Positions 11,530 through 21,018 of a DNA stretch of 64,000 bases are shown here, in pieces. The stretch is from positions 5,400,001-5,464,000 of the forward strand of contig CM061231.1 of NCBI GenBank assembly GCA_030844895.1, given 5' to 3'. The first letter of the stretch is position 1, and each line of letters opens with the position of its first letter. This stretch comes from Ambrosia x helenae. Taxonomy: Eukaryota; Streptophyta; Magnoliopsida; Asterales; Asteraceae. The notes below the pieces were generated by a model. That model made no database searches and was not told the origin of the DNA. It saw only the letters and a program-made list of their open reading frames with translations. The position numbers were made by a program, and so were the translations under genes.

Positions 11530-12463
11530 GTAGTTTTTGTTAGGTGGGACGGCCATGTAAACTGTGTCGTGTGTTATATGGATCGTGTTCAAAACGATAC
11601 TTTTATCTAATATTAATGTATCATTTTATATAACGGTATTACATACATTTCTAATAAGCGAGTTACACGACAAGACAAATTTAACATGATTGAATGTAAC
11701 CAGATTAATAACACGAATGAGATGACACGTTTGGTACAGATACATTTAAGCAGTTGTGTTGGTCTATGAGTGTTGTTTTGCGTCCTCAATGTGATATGCG
11801 TTGGACCGAACGAAGTTGGCGATAGATCGAGCGAACCATGACATTGTAGAATTGAAACGTTTACTAGATTTTGATCTTCGACCACAATGACACATTTGGT
11901 ATGGAATATGTTACGTTGTGTACTACTTGTTAGATATTTTAGTGTAATTGGACTGATTTGTGTTGATTAAGTATATTATAATAAAAGTTAAACAAGTTAG
12001 AAGAGTGCAGAGTATAGTAGTATACACTTAGTTGAGTTTATTTTTCAGTGGATGTTCCAAGGGGGCCAACGCCCCTTGTAGTAAGGTCCAATGTACGACA
12101 GCCTTTGGCAGTATTTTATTACTCTCCTTAATAATTCGGATTTGTTTGTCCTTAGATTGAACATAGTTTTTAGCAAATGTATCACTGCTTAATGAACAGT
12201 GGGATCATATACGTATTTTCAAGCACTAAAATATATATAAATGTTTGGCTAGGAATCCCACTAAACCTAAAATTAGGGATTTCTTCTCTCTCATATTCAC
12301 ATCGTAAATATAGGAGTAGAAACAAACATATCTTTAATCTTTATCATTACTTCATCAACCACATAAATTAAATAGCAAGACAAGATCAATCTTCTTTCCC
12401 GTCATTCTAAACAAAATTTAGAAATATTGCTCTTTGTTTGCATGTAATTATCTATGAGTTATA
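11530..12463. other. Intergenic between ENODL and the RALF-like gene
   Basis: No supported gene or bounded element. The short frames on both strands here lack any recognisable domain. Close to the RALF start, AT-rich DNA includes TATATATAAATG at about 12230. The 200 bases before the start codon look like an ordinary promoter and leader. Confidence 0.45.
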
Positions 12464-12691
12464 ATGGCGAGCCCTCTTGGGTTTCATGTCATAGTCTTAG
12501 CGATCGTTCTTTATTTTTCAACATCCATGTCTATGTTATTTCCGTTAACACCTCAATGGACCATTCCAAGTCGTATGTATGATTTTCCTCATAGGAGACG
12601 TGGCCAATCTTATTATAACTGTAATAGCAGAGGTCAAGCTAACCCTTACTCTCGAGGTTGTAATATTATCACTAGGTGTGGTGGTCGTTAA
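12464..12691 (+). CDS. RALF-like secreted peptide, short form
   Basis: This 75-codon single-exon gene encodes a rapid alkalinisation factor-like peptide. Such peptides are apoplastic ligands for FERONIA-type receptor kinases and control growth, pollen tube integrity or immunity. Residues 1 to about 24 form a hydrophobic signal peptide. The C-terminus carries the family signature YYNC, ANPYSRGC and ITRC. The protein lacks the N-terminal YISY receptor-contact motif and a subtilase RRIL site, so it belongs with the short, divergent RALFs that need no pro-region cleavage. The first of the four conserved cysteines is absent: the usual VPC position reads FPH, leaving three cysteines. Start ATG at 12464 is the only one that gives a signal peptide. 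No stops or frameshifts, so it is probably expressed. Confidence 0.85.
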   Translation: MASPLGFHVIVLAIVLYFSTSMSMLFPLTPQWTIPSRMYDFPHRRRGQSYYNCNSRGQANPYSRGCNIITRCGGR

Positions 12692-13029
12692 TTAGACACA
12701 AACTTCTAAATAACTTCTTGCGTCTTCTCTTTGCATATTAGTTTAGGAAGCAAGATTGATAGGCAATTCCACAATACCGTAACTGGTTAGGTTACAAATT
12801 TATACACTATCTAGTTTTAGATTATCGTTTGATTAAAATTCCATGAATTAAAGTTTGTTAGTCCGGTTACATTGATTTGCAATATGAACACAATTTCACT
12901 ATTAATTTATTTATACCAATTTTATTACTTTTATATTTTATTATACGTGTTAAAAAGATAAAATAAATTTATAATTTTATATGGTTAAATGCTAAAAAAA
13001 ATTCAATTATTGTCACCCAAATCGCCATG

Positions 13030-13216
13030 TGATATGGTACAAAATAGAATGGTCGATAAAAGAGAAGAAGAAACTAAGAAGAGAGGAAGTATTCTCAAAT
13101 CATCAATGCCTTCTATTGTGTTTGTTCACTGAGTTAAGTAGCAACCCAATTAACAACTAACACCCTATACTATGAACAATTGCAATACAGTCTCTCTACT
13201 TATTTAATGTGTAACA
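13030..13216 (-). repeat. 3' LTR of the compact element
   Basis: Left copy of the 187-bp direct repeat. It differs from the right copy at about 15 scattered positions, for example the GTTAAGTAGCAACC region against CTTAAGTGGAAACC. The insertion is therefore not recent. Confidence 0.88.
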
Positions 13217-13336
13217 ATACCCCCCCATAAAGATTTTTGTCCTAAAAAATCAGAGTAAGGAAAAAATTCTAATCAAAAGTATTGGAATATATACCATGTA
13301 AGATATTAAACTGATTGATCTTCATTGAACATACTG

Positions 13337-13702
13337 TTACAATATATAAAGATAATTCAGGCCCGTGGGCTCCTTCAACAAAGACATTAAATTGATCCAT
13401 CCATCATGACAATTTAAGACCATCATTGTATGATCTTCACTCTCACATATTGGCTCTAATGAATATAACAATCTTTTCTTTAACTGTTGATGTGGCATGA
13501 CCCATTCTTCATTCCATTTTGATTTTGTGACTAAAGGAACTTCCTTAATATCTTTGAAAGTCTCATAAGCAACCACTTGGCCTTCCTTGAAGAGTTTGAT
13601 AGCCACATGATTTGCAAAATTTTTATCAGTTGCATTCCTCATTTCCTTTTCCATTTCTGTAAAAATCAATATCCCTTGTTTAGCATACTTTCCCATGATC
13701 AT
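13337..13702 (-). CDS. Unrecognised 121-codon ORF carried by the compact LTR element
   Basis: The frame fills the part of the element next to the polypurine tract. The translation looks like real protein rather than chance: charged, mixed composition, few low-complexity runs, with KNFANHVAIKLFKEG and ESEDHTMMVLNCHDGWINL. In-frame codons continue upstream of the ATG for about 15 residues. I do not recognise the family. It is not a gag, protease, RT or integrase motif I know. It could be a captured host gene fragment or an element-specific protein. Whether it is translated is unknown. Confidence 0.35.
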   Translation of the reverse strand: MIMGKYAKQGILIFTEMEKEMRNATDKNFANHVAIKLFKEGQVVAYETFKDIKEVPLVTKSKWNEEWVMPHQQLKKRLLYSLEPICESEDHTMMVLNCHDGWINLMSLLKEPTGLNYLYIL

Positions 13703-14642
13703 ATCACCATTCTTATTGCTACAAGTGTTCCCATTTATTAAGCATCCTTACTGTTAATATCAATATCAAACTAGCAGCCACCAATTTCACAACAAACTTT
13801 TCTATCTTAGTACAAATATCATTAATAATTCAGACTTCATATTTTTTTGAATTTACCTTCTACTACTGTTTTACCCAATATGGGACCAGGATCCAAAGCC
13901 AAGGTAAGCGACTCCAAAAGACAGGCTTTGTTGAACCAAGTCCTCCTAAACTCTGATTGTAGTAGCTCACTACTAAACTGTTGGGTAAGGAACAAGTCAT
14001 GCCATCAAATTTAATCCCTCCACAAGAACACCTAACAGATCCACACACATGGACTCTGTTCTCCCAAATTAGACCACCACATGAACACAAGAAAACCATT
14101 CTTAATTGTTGTAGAAATCGTTGAGAACAACTGTTTTTTTTTTGTGCAATTAAACCTGAAATTTTTAATTGAGTGCTTGAATCATAAAACCCCCAAATTT
14201 TGAATCTTATACTGAATTCAAGGAATTTGAATGGAACTGAATCGGACCAATTGGAACAGAGTAGACGAACATAGGAAGAAATAGAATGGAACGAAGATGA
14301 TTGAAAACAAAATGAATTAAAAAAATGAAACAAAGAGATACAATGGGAACAAAGGAAGAACTAGAATGAACTGGGAACAAGAATCGATTGAAAAAATAAA
14401 AGAAGCGGAGAAGATGAGTGGACAGAATATCGAATTGAAATGAAAAGAATGATAAACTCAAATGGGTGATTGAAATGAAAGGAATATTTATCAGGCTCAA
14501 AATTGACAGTGGATTATGGTGGTGGTGGTTGGTTATGGTGGGTGTTTTATAATGGATTACGGTGGTGGGGTGGTTGGTTACGGAGATGTAATAACCAGAA
14601 TCGCAGGTCACCGGAGAAGGAGCGAAACAGCTCTGATATCAT

Positions 14643-14829
14643 TGATATGGTACAAAATAGAATGATCGATAAAAGAGAAGAAGAAACTAAGAAGAGAGGA
14701 AGTATTCTCAAATCATCGATGCCTTCTATTTTTTTTGTTCACTGGCTTAAGTGGAAACCCAATTAACAACTAACACCCTATACTATGAACAATTGCAATA
14801 CAGTCCCTCTACTTATTTGATATGTAACA
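14643..14829 (-). repeat. 5' LTR of the compact element
   Basis: Right copy of the direct repeat and, because the element is on the minus strand, its 5' LTR. The primer-binding site lies directly inside it at about 14630-14641 (minus strand). Confidence 0.88.
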
Positions 14830-14834
14830 GCATG

Positions 14835-15960
14835 TTTCAAGACTCCAAAAATCCATGTGCCTACAAGTTGTCACCCTATCCAAATGAGCAGGACATGCGA
14901 TGGTGGAGACCGGCGCGAGCTTGGTAGTAACAACTTAAGCGTATTAATTTGGCAGGCCTTGGATCACTTCACCTTCGGAAACAACACTGCATAGGCTCAC
15001 GACGATTTCATTTACTAATCGGACCAACTCATAGTTATGTCTCCGTCGGGTATGTATCCCTCTCAATTTCCTCTACACATGTTCGAATTGTTTATAATTA
15101 ATTACATGAAAAGAAGTTTGATTTCATTACATTAAACTCGAAAGAAAGATGAAATTCATACTGTTGAAATAGTGGACATGCATAATTGAGTTATGGGTTT
15201 CAAATTGAACGATCTTGAACAAAACCCATTTAGTTAATAGGTCAACCCATAATATTTGTCAAACTATTTAACTTTTTAATAAATGAGTACTGAAGAGGAA
15301 AATAATTACCTTCGGGAATAAGAGAGTTAAGGGGTTGTTTGAATATGGGACTTAAATGATTGAATGAGATCAGATTTGGTTAACCTGCAAAATAAAACAT
15401 CGTTAGGCTCGTCACAGGGGAGAGGGAAGCTCTCTCTGTGACCACCCTCAGGCGTGAGAATAAGTTTTTGGTATAGAGAGATAAAGTATAAAGAGAAAGT
15501 GATTGGTTCGGAGGTTTACCAGTGGCCCTTAATGAGATTGAAGTTAAAGTATTTATACCTTTCTAGATGGGCTCCGGAGGTGCAGGGCCCATGGGCCCTT
15601 TTGCCGATGCTACTGCTCCAGAAATATTGTTATGGTTTCACCATGTTGGTTTGGCATTCGGTCATAAAACACATATTCTCTTCAAGTCCCTCGAACTCCT
15701 TTTAATTCCTTCGGAGTTAAAATAGACTTTTAATTTGGAATTTTTGAATTTTTCGATCGTTGTGGCTTTGGAGTTTAGCGGATGATAGCTGGTATTGTTT
15801 ACACGGGATGGTGGAGGCCAGCTGTTGTCATTCACGAGATTTTGGAAGGTCACCGTCGGGTCTCTTTATCAGACGCTCCTGATGTGACCTTTTGATTGGC
15901 TCGAGACGCACATGGGCACGTGTTGATGGGACGACTGCACAACCGTCGCTTCAGCTTCTT
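14835..15960. other. TE-like spacer, unassigned
   Basis: No supported gene. The sequence is moderately GC-rich, with a CTC/GAG-rich imperfect palindrome around 15419-15450. Its position before the promoter-like block of a Tat antisense ORF suggests it is the LTR or 3' region of a minus-strand Tat relic, but I could not find a matching second LTR or a target duplication. Confidence 0.3.
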
Positions 15961-15967
15961 CTCCCAA

Positions 15968-16366
15968 GTATAAATACTTAACTTTTATCTCTCATTTTTA
16001 CTTTTTTACTTCACTACTTATCCCTTTCTTCCTTCTTCTCTCCCACTCATCATCTTCCAGACCTTCGGTCCTTTGAAACCAGTGTTGGTATTCTTCTTTT
16101 TATGGTGGGTTCTTCCTTTTTCCTCATATAATCATGGGTAAAGCAATATGTTTACTACTTTTAATGTTTTGAAACCGCAAAAATTTGCGGAATTCTCGGA
16201 TGAGTTTGAGATCCCTGTGGATCTGCATCCGACCCTTCCAGGTGACAACAGTCCTATCTACCCCTTCCCCCTGGTAAATTTTCATTTTACACCCGTGTGT
16301 AATTATGCGAATTACCGAGTTCATTTCCAAAGAGGGTTTTTTTTTACGGTTGATATCTTCTTATAA
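15968..16366 (+). pseudogene. Start of a Tat-type antisense ORF (gypsy-type transposase domain), relic
   Basis: A TATA box (GTATAAATACT, 15968-15978) and a pyrimidine-rich leader precede a short frame. It reads FAEFSDEFEIPVDLHPTLPG, then IYPFP, then NYANYR. These are landmarks of the plant domain annotated as putative gypsy-type transposase. That protein is encoded by the extra antisense ORF near the 3' end of Tat-lineage Ty3/gypsy elements. The frame breaks after about 70 codons, and a LINE is inserted at 16448. The parent element would lie on the minus strand. It is a relic. Confidence 0.55.
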
Positions 16367-16447
16367 ATGATTATTTTGTATCATTTTATGGAATTGCATA
16401 TCACTCCTATGGTCAATTGGGATTTCTAACATCATCAGTTAGGCCTT

Positions 16448-17009
16448 TGTTTCTTATATTGGGAGAGGACTTCAACAATAACTTTGTGATGGATTGGTGT
16501 AAGTGGCTTCCTATCAAGTGCAATGTTTTCACTTGGAGAGTTGCGCTTGATAGCCTTCCTACTGCGGTGGAATTAAGAAGGAGGCATTTTCCTATCGACG
16601 ATATGGTGTGTCCATTTTGCGCCCTTAGAGAGGAGACGGTAGATCATATCTTCACGTCCTGCCTTTTTGCGTCGATTCTATGGCAGAGTGTGAGCGCCTG
16701 GTGCAGGATCCCAAACGTTCTTGCTTTTTCGTTTCGGGACCTTCATGAGCAACATAATCATGCCAGGTTAAGGGGTAAGGCCAAGGAAACATTCCAAGGG
16801 ATTGTGATCATCGGCTGTTGGAGTTTATGGCGGCCAAGAAATGGTCTAAAATTCTCTAATAAACAGGCTGGTTTGCAAGACATTCTCCGGGAAGGGAAGA
16901 CCATGGACTTGTGTAATTTTAATTGTATGTAGCTTTTGGTTGTTGGCGCCTGTTTTGGAGTTGCTTGGTCGGTTTTTTAATAAACTTAACCTTTCAAAAA
17001 AAAAAAAAA
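16448..17009 (+). mobile_element. 5'-truncated LINE with target duplication
   Basis: A 562-bp insert ends in a 14-A tail and is flanked by 11-bp direct repeats AGTTAGGCCTT (16437-16447 and 17010-17020). It encodes the C-terminal zf-RVT part of a plant L1 ORF2: KCNVFTWRVALDSLPT, then CPFC with 8 residues to VDHIFTSCLFASILW. The zinc ligands CXXC...H...C are present. The 5' truncation is typical of target-primed reverse transcription. The protein is close to the 3' end of the larger LINE at 18672-25970 but not identical, so it is a related family. Confidence 0.9.
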
Positions 17010-17189
17010 AGTTAGGCCTTGGTTGGTCAACTCAAGTCATGGTTCAATTCAAAATTCCAAACACTTTTAGGTATTACCTAAATAGGCAATGGCCCAATGA
17101 TAGTGGGGTGATATGTATAAAAGGAGGTCAGGAGATTGATCTCGTCACTAGGTGATATAGGTGATAAAGGGTGGATATTTAGGTGACGA

Positions 17190-17225
17190 GAGAGAGAGAG
17201 AGAGGGAGGGAGGGAGGGAGGGAGG

Positions 17226-17259
<34 letters not shown>
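17190..17259. repeat. GA / GGGA microsatellite
   Basis: About 70 bp of (GA)n interrupted by a (GGGA)n block. All purine on the plus strand, so it can adopt triplex-like structure. No gene contact. Confidence 0.95.
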
Positions 17260-17262
<3 letters not shown>

Positions 17263-17893
17263 GATTTTAATAATCTAAACTTTCACCCATTGGCCAGTAA
17301 TAAGCTATACTTCAAAAATTCCCAACAACGATCCCGATTTTCAATGTATTGACCGACAATGAACCTTTGTTAACTGAGAACTAAGTCAGTTAGTGGATGC
17401 TGATGTAAACGCTCCAAGTTTGAGGATAAAAAGTAGGACAAATTATCTATTTGAGATTTTCACAAACATTTGGCTTCCTATGTCTCTCTTTAATTAAATA
17501 CTAAAGCATCAAGACGTAAACGATCCAAGTTTGAGCTTATGTTTTCGACTCCATAGATGATTATGAGCTTGAGCCCGAGCTGGCCCTAGTTTGGTTCGAG
17601 GGAGGCCGCATGGGAGGGGTAACGAAGATTTGGAATAGAGGTCTCAAGTTTGAATCCGAAACTAGAGATACTGAGTTTAGGCTACGTGGCGCCGTCTATG
17701 ATTGCAAGCGTAAAGGGTAGTATGTTGGCATTGGGTTACCCTTGTACAGTAGTTGGCTTCTAAGTTTAAAATAAAAAAGCCAAAGCAATTATTTTAATTT
17801 CGACCGAAATATAGAGATCCAAAGTGTACAATTAAACCAAAAGTGATCTCTAATCTTAAATCATAACCAATAATAATATTCAAACACATGACT
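17260..17893. other. Downstream flank of the VQ gene
   Basis: No ORF supported. The segment at about 17590-17760 is GC-richer, has a B-box-like AAGTTTGAATCC near 17648 and ends in AAAATAAAAAA, so it may be a degenerate SINE; I found no target duplication. The last roughly 100 bp should contain the VQ 3' UTR. Confidence 0.35.
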
Positions 17894-18448
17894 TCACCGG
17901 AAAAGAGTCAACAGCTGCGGCTCCGCCGTCCGACGTGGCGACGGATGTAAATAAAACCCTTTTTCCGAAATTACCCTCTCTTCCTCCGACAAATTACCAA
18001 CAGACGGCGACCGTTTATTAAACCGATCTTCTACCAACGGCGTCACCGGACTCAATACCAACGACGGAAAATCAAGAATACTTGGAGAAAGCAGCTCATG
18101 GACCCGACCCGATGATTTCGGAGCCGATGGGTTAATCATCAACCCGGTTTTTAAGCTGTTCCGCCGCTCGTACAGCTTGAACCGGGTTTTTTGGTGGCCG
18201 GTTTTGACCGGAGGGATGGATGTTTTGGTTGGAACCGGGTCGGGTTGTCGGGTCGGGTTGTGTGACCCGGTTAGCATTTGGACTACTTGTTTGAAGGAGG
18301 TGGTGTCGGCTTGGATGAAAGTTGTTGGGTGTGCATTCGGGTCGGGTCTTGGAACGGGTCGGGGTGTTGTGGTGCTGCAGTTGTCACTGGAGGAGGAGGA
18401 GGAGGTTGTTGGAGATGTGTTATGCTTATTATTATTGATGATATCCAT
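17894..18448 (-). CDS. VQ motif-containing protein (VQ4/13/31/33 subgroup-like)
   Basis: This intronless gene of 184 codons is read from the ATG complementary to 18446-18448. VQ proteins are nuclear cofactors of WRKY factors, and several are MAP-kinase substrates. The VQ motif FKQVVQMLTG lies at residues 52-61, preceded by TTFIQADTTS. Downstream are the subgroup blocks SPSILDFPSLVLSPVTPL and GFYLHPSPR. Several Ser-Pro sites are possible MAPK targets. A Ser run (about 16-21) comes from a GGA repeat. The gene is open to its stop and has the usual length for this subgroup. An upstream in-frame TTG is not a plant start. Two overlapping W-boxes lie in the promoter, and a LINE 3' end lies about 220 bp upstream. 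Probably functional. Confidence 0.92.
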   Translation of the reverse strand: MDIINNNKHNTSPTTSSSSSSDNCSTTTPRPVPRPDPNAHPTTFIQADTTSFKQVVQMLTGSHNPTRQPDPVPTKTSIPPVKTGHQKTRFKLYERRNSLKTGLMINPSAPKSSGRVHELLSPSILDFPSLVLSPVTPLVEDRFNKRSPSVGNLSEEERVISEKGFYLHPSPRRTAEPQLLTLFR

Positions 18449-18590
18449 TGATGGAAAAGGTGACAAAGAAGAGATAGGTTTGTGGTTTGTTTTGAGGTTT
18501 TTTGTGTAGAAAAAAATTCAAAAAATGAGTTGAATGGAAAAGGTGACAAAGAAGAGAATTTAAAGAGGTTCAGGTTTGATGAGTTGTGTG

Positions 18591-18601
18591 TTGACTTGAC
18601 T
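18591..18601 (+). promoter_or_regulatory. Overlapping W-boxes upstream of the VQ gene
   Basis: TTGACTTGACT contains two overlapping TTGACT elements, the WRKY-binding W-box, about 145 bp upstream of the VQ start codon. VQ genes of this subgroup are often WRKY- and pathogen-responsive, so an autoregulatory loop is plausible. The sites are visible; the function is inferred. Confidence 0.55.
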
Positions 18602-18706
18602 TCATTATTCAACGATGGGTCCACTTCTAGCATTATCTTTTTCTAATCATTTAACTTTTTGATTATACATATTTTTTTAACGGCCAACGAATACCATTTT
18701 ATTTCA

Positions 18707-19408
18707 TCACCAAGATAAGGTTAGCGGGATACTAGCAATCGCCAAATACAATCTCCAAACAGTCATTACACTTACAGAAAGAAAATAATATAAAGACAAA
18801 TAACTACCACCCAACATTGTATAACCTAAACCCGGCCCAGACATCCCAGCTAAACCTTCACATTTGGATCTAGACTTGACCCACAAAAAGCTCTTTGACT
18901 TGAGCTCAAAAACAGCCTGATTGCGAGATTTCCAGATGCACCAAATTACCGTTAACCAAACCGCATACACCGCCTTTCTATGTTTGTCAGAACCGATTAC
19001 ATGTTTATGGAAGGACACCAAATCTGAGAAGCTAAATGCATAGAACGATGGAATGCCGCACCACTGTGTAACAAGTTGCCAAACTGACTGAGCGAACGTG
19101 CAGCTCAGAAACAAATGTTCCACCGATTCATCAAAATCCCTACAGTTCGGACACAGACACGATGCAACCTGATTTCTCCTTCTCCTTAGCGCCTCTAATG
19201 TTGGAAGTCTATCTAGCTTGGCACGCCACGCAACAATCGATACCTTCTTCGGGACCAAACTGCACCAAGTGAACCTTATTTGATCTGAAGCGAAACGAAC
19301 TTCATTAAGAATGGTCTTCAGACTGCTCACAGAAAATCCACCCCACCCCCAACCCCCTAGATGCCAAACCCAATGGTCCCCAACCCCGTTTAGTGTAACC
19401 CCACCCAT
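18707..19408 (-). pseudogene. LINE ORF2, C-terminal zf-RVT domain
   Basis: A 233-codon open stretch encodes the C-terminal zinc-binding region of plant L1 ORF2. WCSLVPKKVSIVAWRAKLDR is followed by CPNC, then ESVEHLFLSC and a tryptophan-rich tail. The CXXC-H-C ligand set is complete. It precedes the poly(A) tail, as expected. Confidence 0.85.
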
Positions 19409-19920
19409 TGCAACAGCCGCTAAAACTCAGCAGCCTCCAACCCATCATGAAGTCCCCTTTTCCAATCCCAAACCACCCCATTTGAACCTACACCCACCCG
19501 ATCCGCAACCGAGGCCCACTTATTCTTTCTAAATCAAATAGGATAAGAAACTCCAAGTACAAAGGAGAACCCCTACCTATTTATCCAACCAAAACATAAC
19601 ACCCAACCCCGAACCCACCACCCCTTCGATAGCCGACTCCACATCAAACCCCATCTCGCGAACATCCGAGACAACCTTATGAATCTGCTTCTAAGGACCC
19701 GGGATCGACAACCTTATAGGGATAAAATTCCAACTTCGTGAACTATGATGAATCGCCCATACAACCTTTCTCTATATCGCATTGTCATCCACTTTGAACC
19801 ACCACCACCATTTCACGTGCATCGCCGAATTTGCATCTCTCAATGACCCGAACCCCATACCACCATATTCGACCGGTGTAATAACGTTTTTTCCATTTAA
19901 CCCAGTTCATTTTTGACTTC

Positions 19921-21013
19921 TCATCCGACCCTCCCCCAAAAGAAAACACGCCTTATTCTGTCCAAAGCTTCTATTACCATTTTCGGGCCTGGTATAACGA
20001 AAAGTAGTAAGTCGGAAGTGATTTTAGAATGGATTTTGTGAGTGTAATTCGTCCACCATACGACAATGATTTCGCCTTCCACACAGAGAGCCTTTTTGAA
20101 CGTATTGACCACAATATCCCAAGATTGAGACCGGTTCATATTGGCACCAATTTGAAGACCAAGGTGCACAAATGGAAGCTTCCCCACTTTACATTTCAAT
20201 ATGTTTTCCATAGAGTTCACCAAGTCATCTCTAACCACAATCCCGTACAACGAGCACTTAGACATATTTACTTGTAACCCTGAGGCCAAATAAAAACATC
20301 TAAGTATCTTTCTTAGGTTCATAATGTTGCATACCGACCATTCACCCAAGAAAACGACGTCATCTGCGTACATCAAATAAGATAAAAGTAGCTTGGTTTC
20401 ACCACATCTCAAACCATGAAATAAACCCACTGTACATGCCTTTTTCATGATCCCGGAAAGCGCCTCTATTATTATGACAAAAAGGAAGGAGGAAATTGGA
20501 TCCCCTTTCCTTAAACCACGAAAACATTGGAACTCTAGAGTGGGGGATCCATTCAAAAGTACCGACGCCTTAGCCGTAGACACGATTGCGTATATCTATT
20601 TTCTCCATGTTTCCGGAAAGTTCATTTGTTCAAGGATAGTCATAAAAAAATCCCAACTCACTGAATCATACGCCTTCTCCAAATCGACTTTAAAGATCAT
20701 ACCTTCACGCCTAATCTTCTTCATCCAACTAACCATCTCATTTAGGATAAGAGGACCATCCATTATACTTCGACCACTAATAAATGCAGTCTGCTCAACC
20801 GATATAAGCCTCCCAATAACGCCTTTTAGTTTATGAACAAGTACCTTCGACAACACTTTATTGAGGCATCCTATTAGGCTTATCGGCCGGAAATGAGATA
20901 CCTTAATTGGGTCACTAAGTTTAGGAATAAGGGCGATAAAAGATGAAGCACACGCAAGAATTATAACACCATCTTGATGAAACTCCTCAAAAATTCTGCG
21001 AAAATCATCCTTA
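19921..21013 (-). pseudogene. LINE ORF2, reverse transcriptase domain (3' part)
   Basis: Non-LTR RT with motifs in order: FRPISLIGCLNKVLSKVL, then EQTAFISGRSIMDGPLI, then FKVDLEKAYDSVSWDF. LRKGDPISSFLFVI and the catalytic YADD (complement of 20359-20370) follow. It is split between two frames: one ends around 20596 and the next opens near 20583. Its upstream part lies beyond the inserted solo LTR, and removing the LTR and one target repeat restores the reading across the junction (RFWVHF joins KDDF). Confidence 0.88.
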
Positions 21014-21018
21014 AAATG

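Larger units (their letters stand above)
13030..14829 (-). mobile_element. Compact LTR retrotransposon (1.8 kb) with 187-bp LTRs
   Basis: Near-identical 187-bp direct repeats at 13030-13216 and 14643-14829 each run from TGTTACA to CCATATCA on the minus strand. Immediately inside the right repeat, the minus strand reads TGATATCAGAGC (about 14630-14641). This is one base from the common initiator-tRNA-Met primer site TGGTATCAGAGC, and it sets the orientation. Before the left repeat, the minus strand has a G-run polypurine tract (about 13219-13226). Flanks CCATG (13025-13029) and GCATG (14830-14834) form a 5-bp target duplication with one change. There is no gag-pol. The interior holds one 121-codon frame and T-rich sequence, so the element is non-autonomous. 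Confidence 0.88.

Noticed and set aside
13863..14611. Minus frames of 156 and 134 codons in the compact LTR element
   Set aside because: Phe/Ser-rich low-complexity translation of a T-rich leader; overlapping each other in different frames, so not convincing coding sequence.
18177..18509. 110-codon plus frame over the VQ gene
   Set aside because: Antisense shadow of the VQ coding region; Val/Gly-rich with no independent signal.
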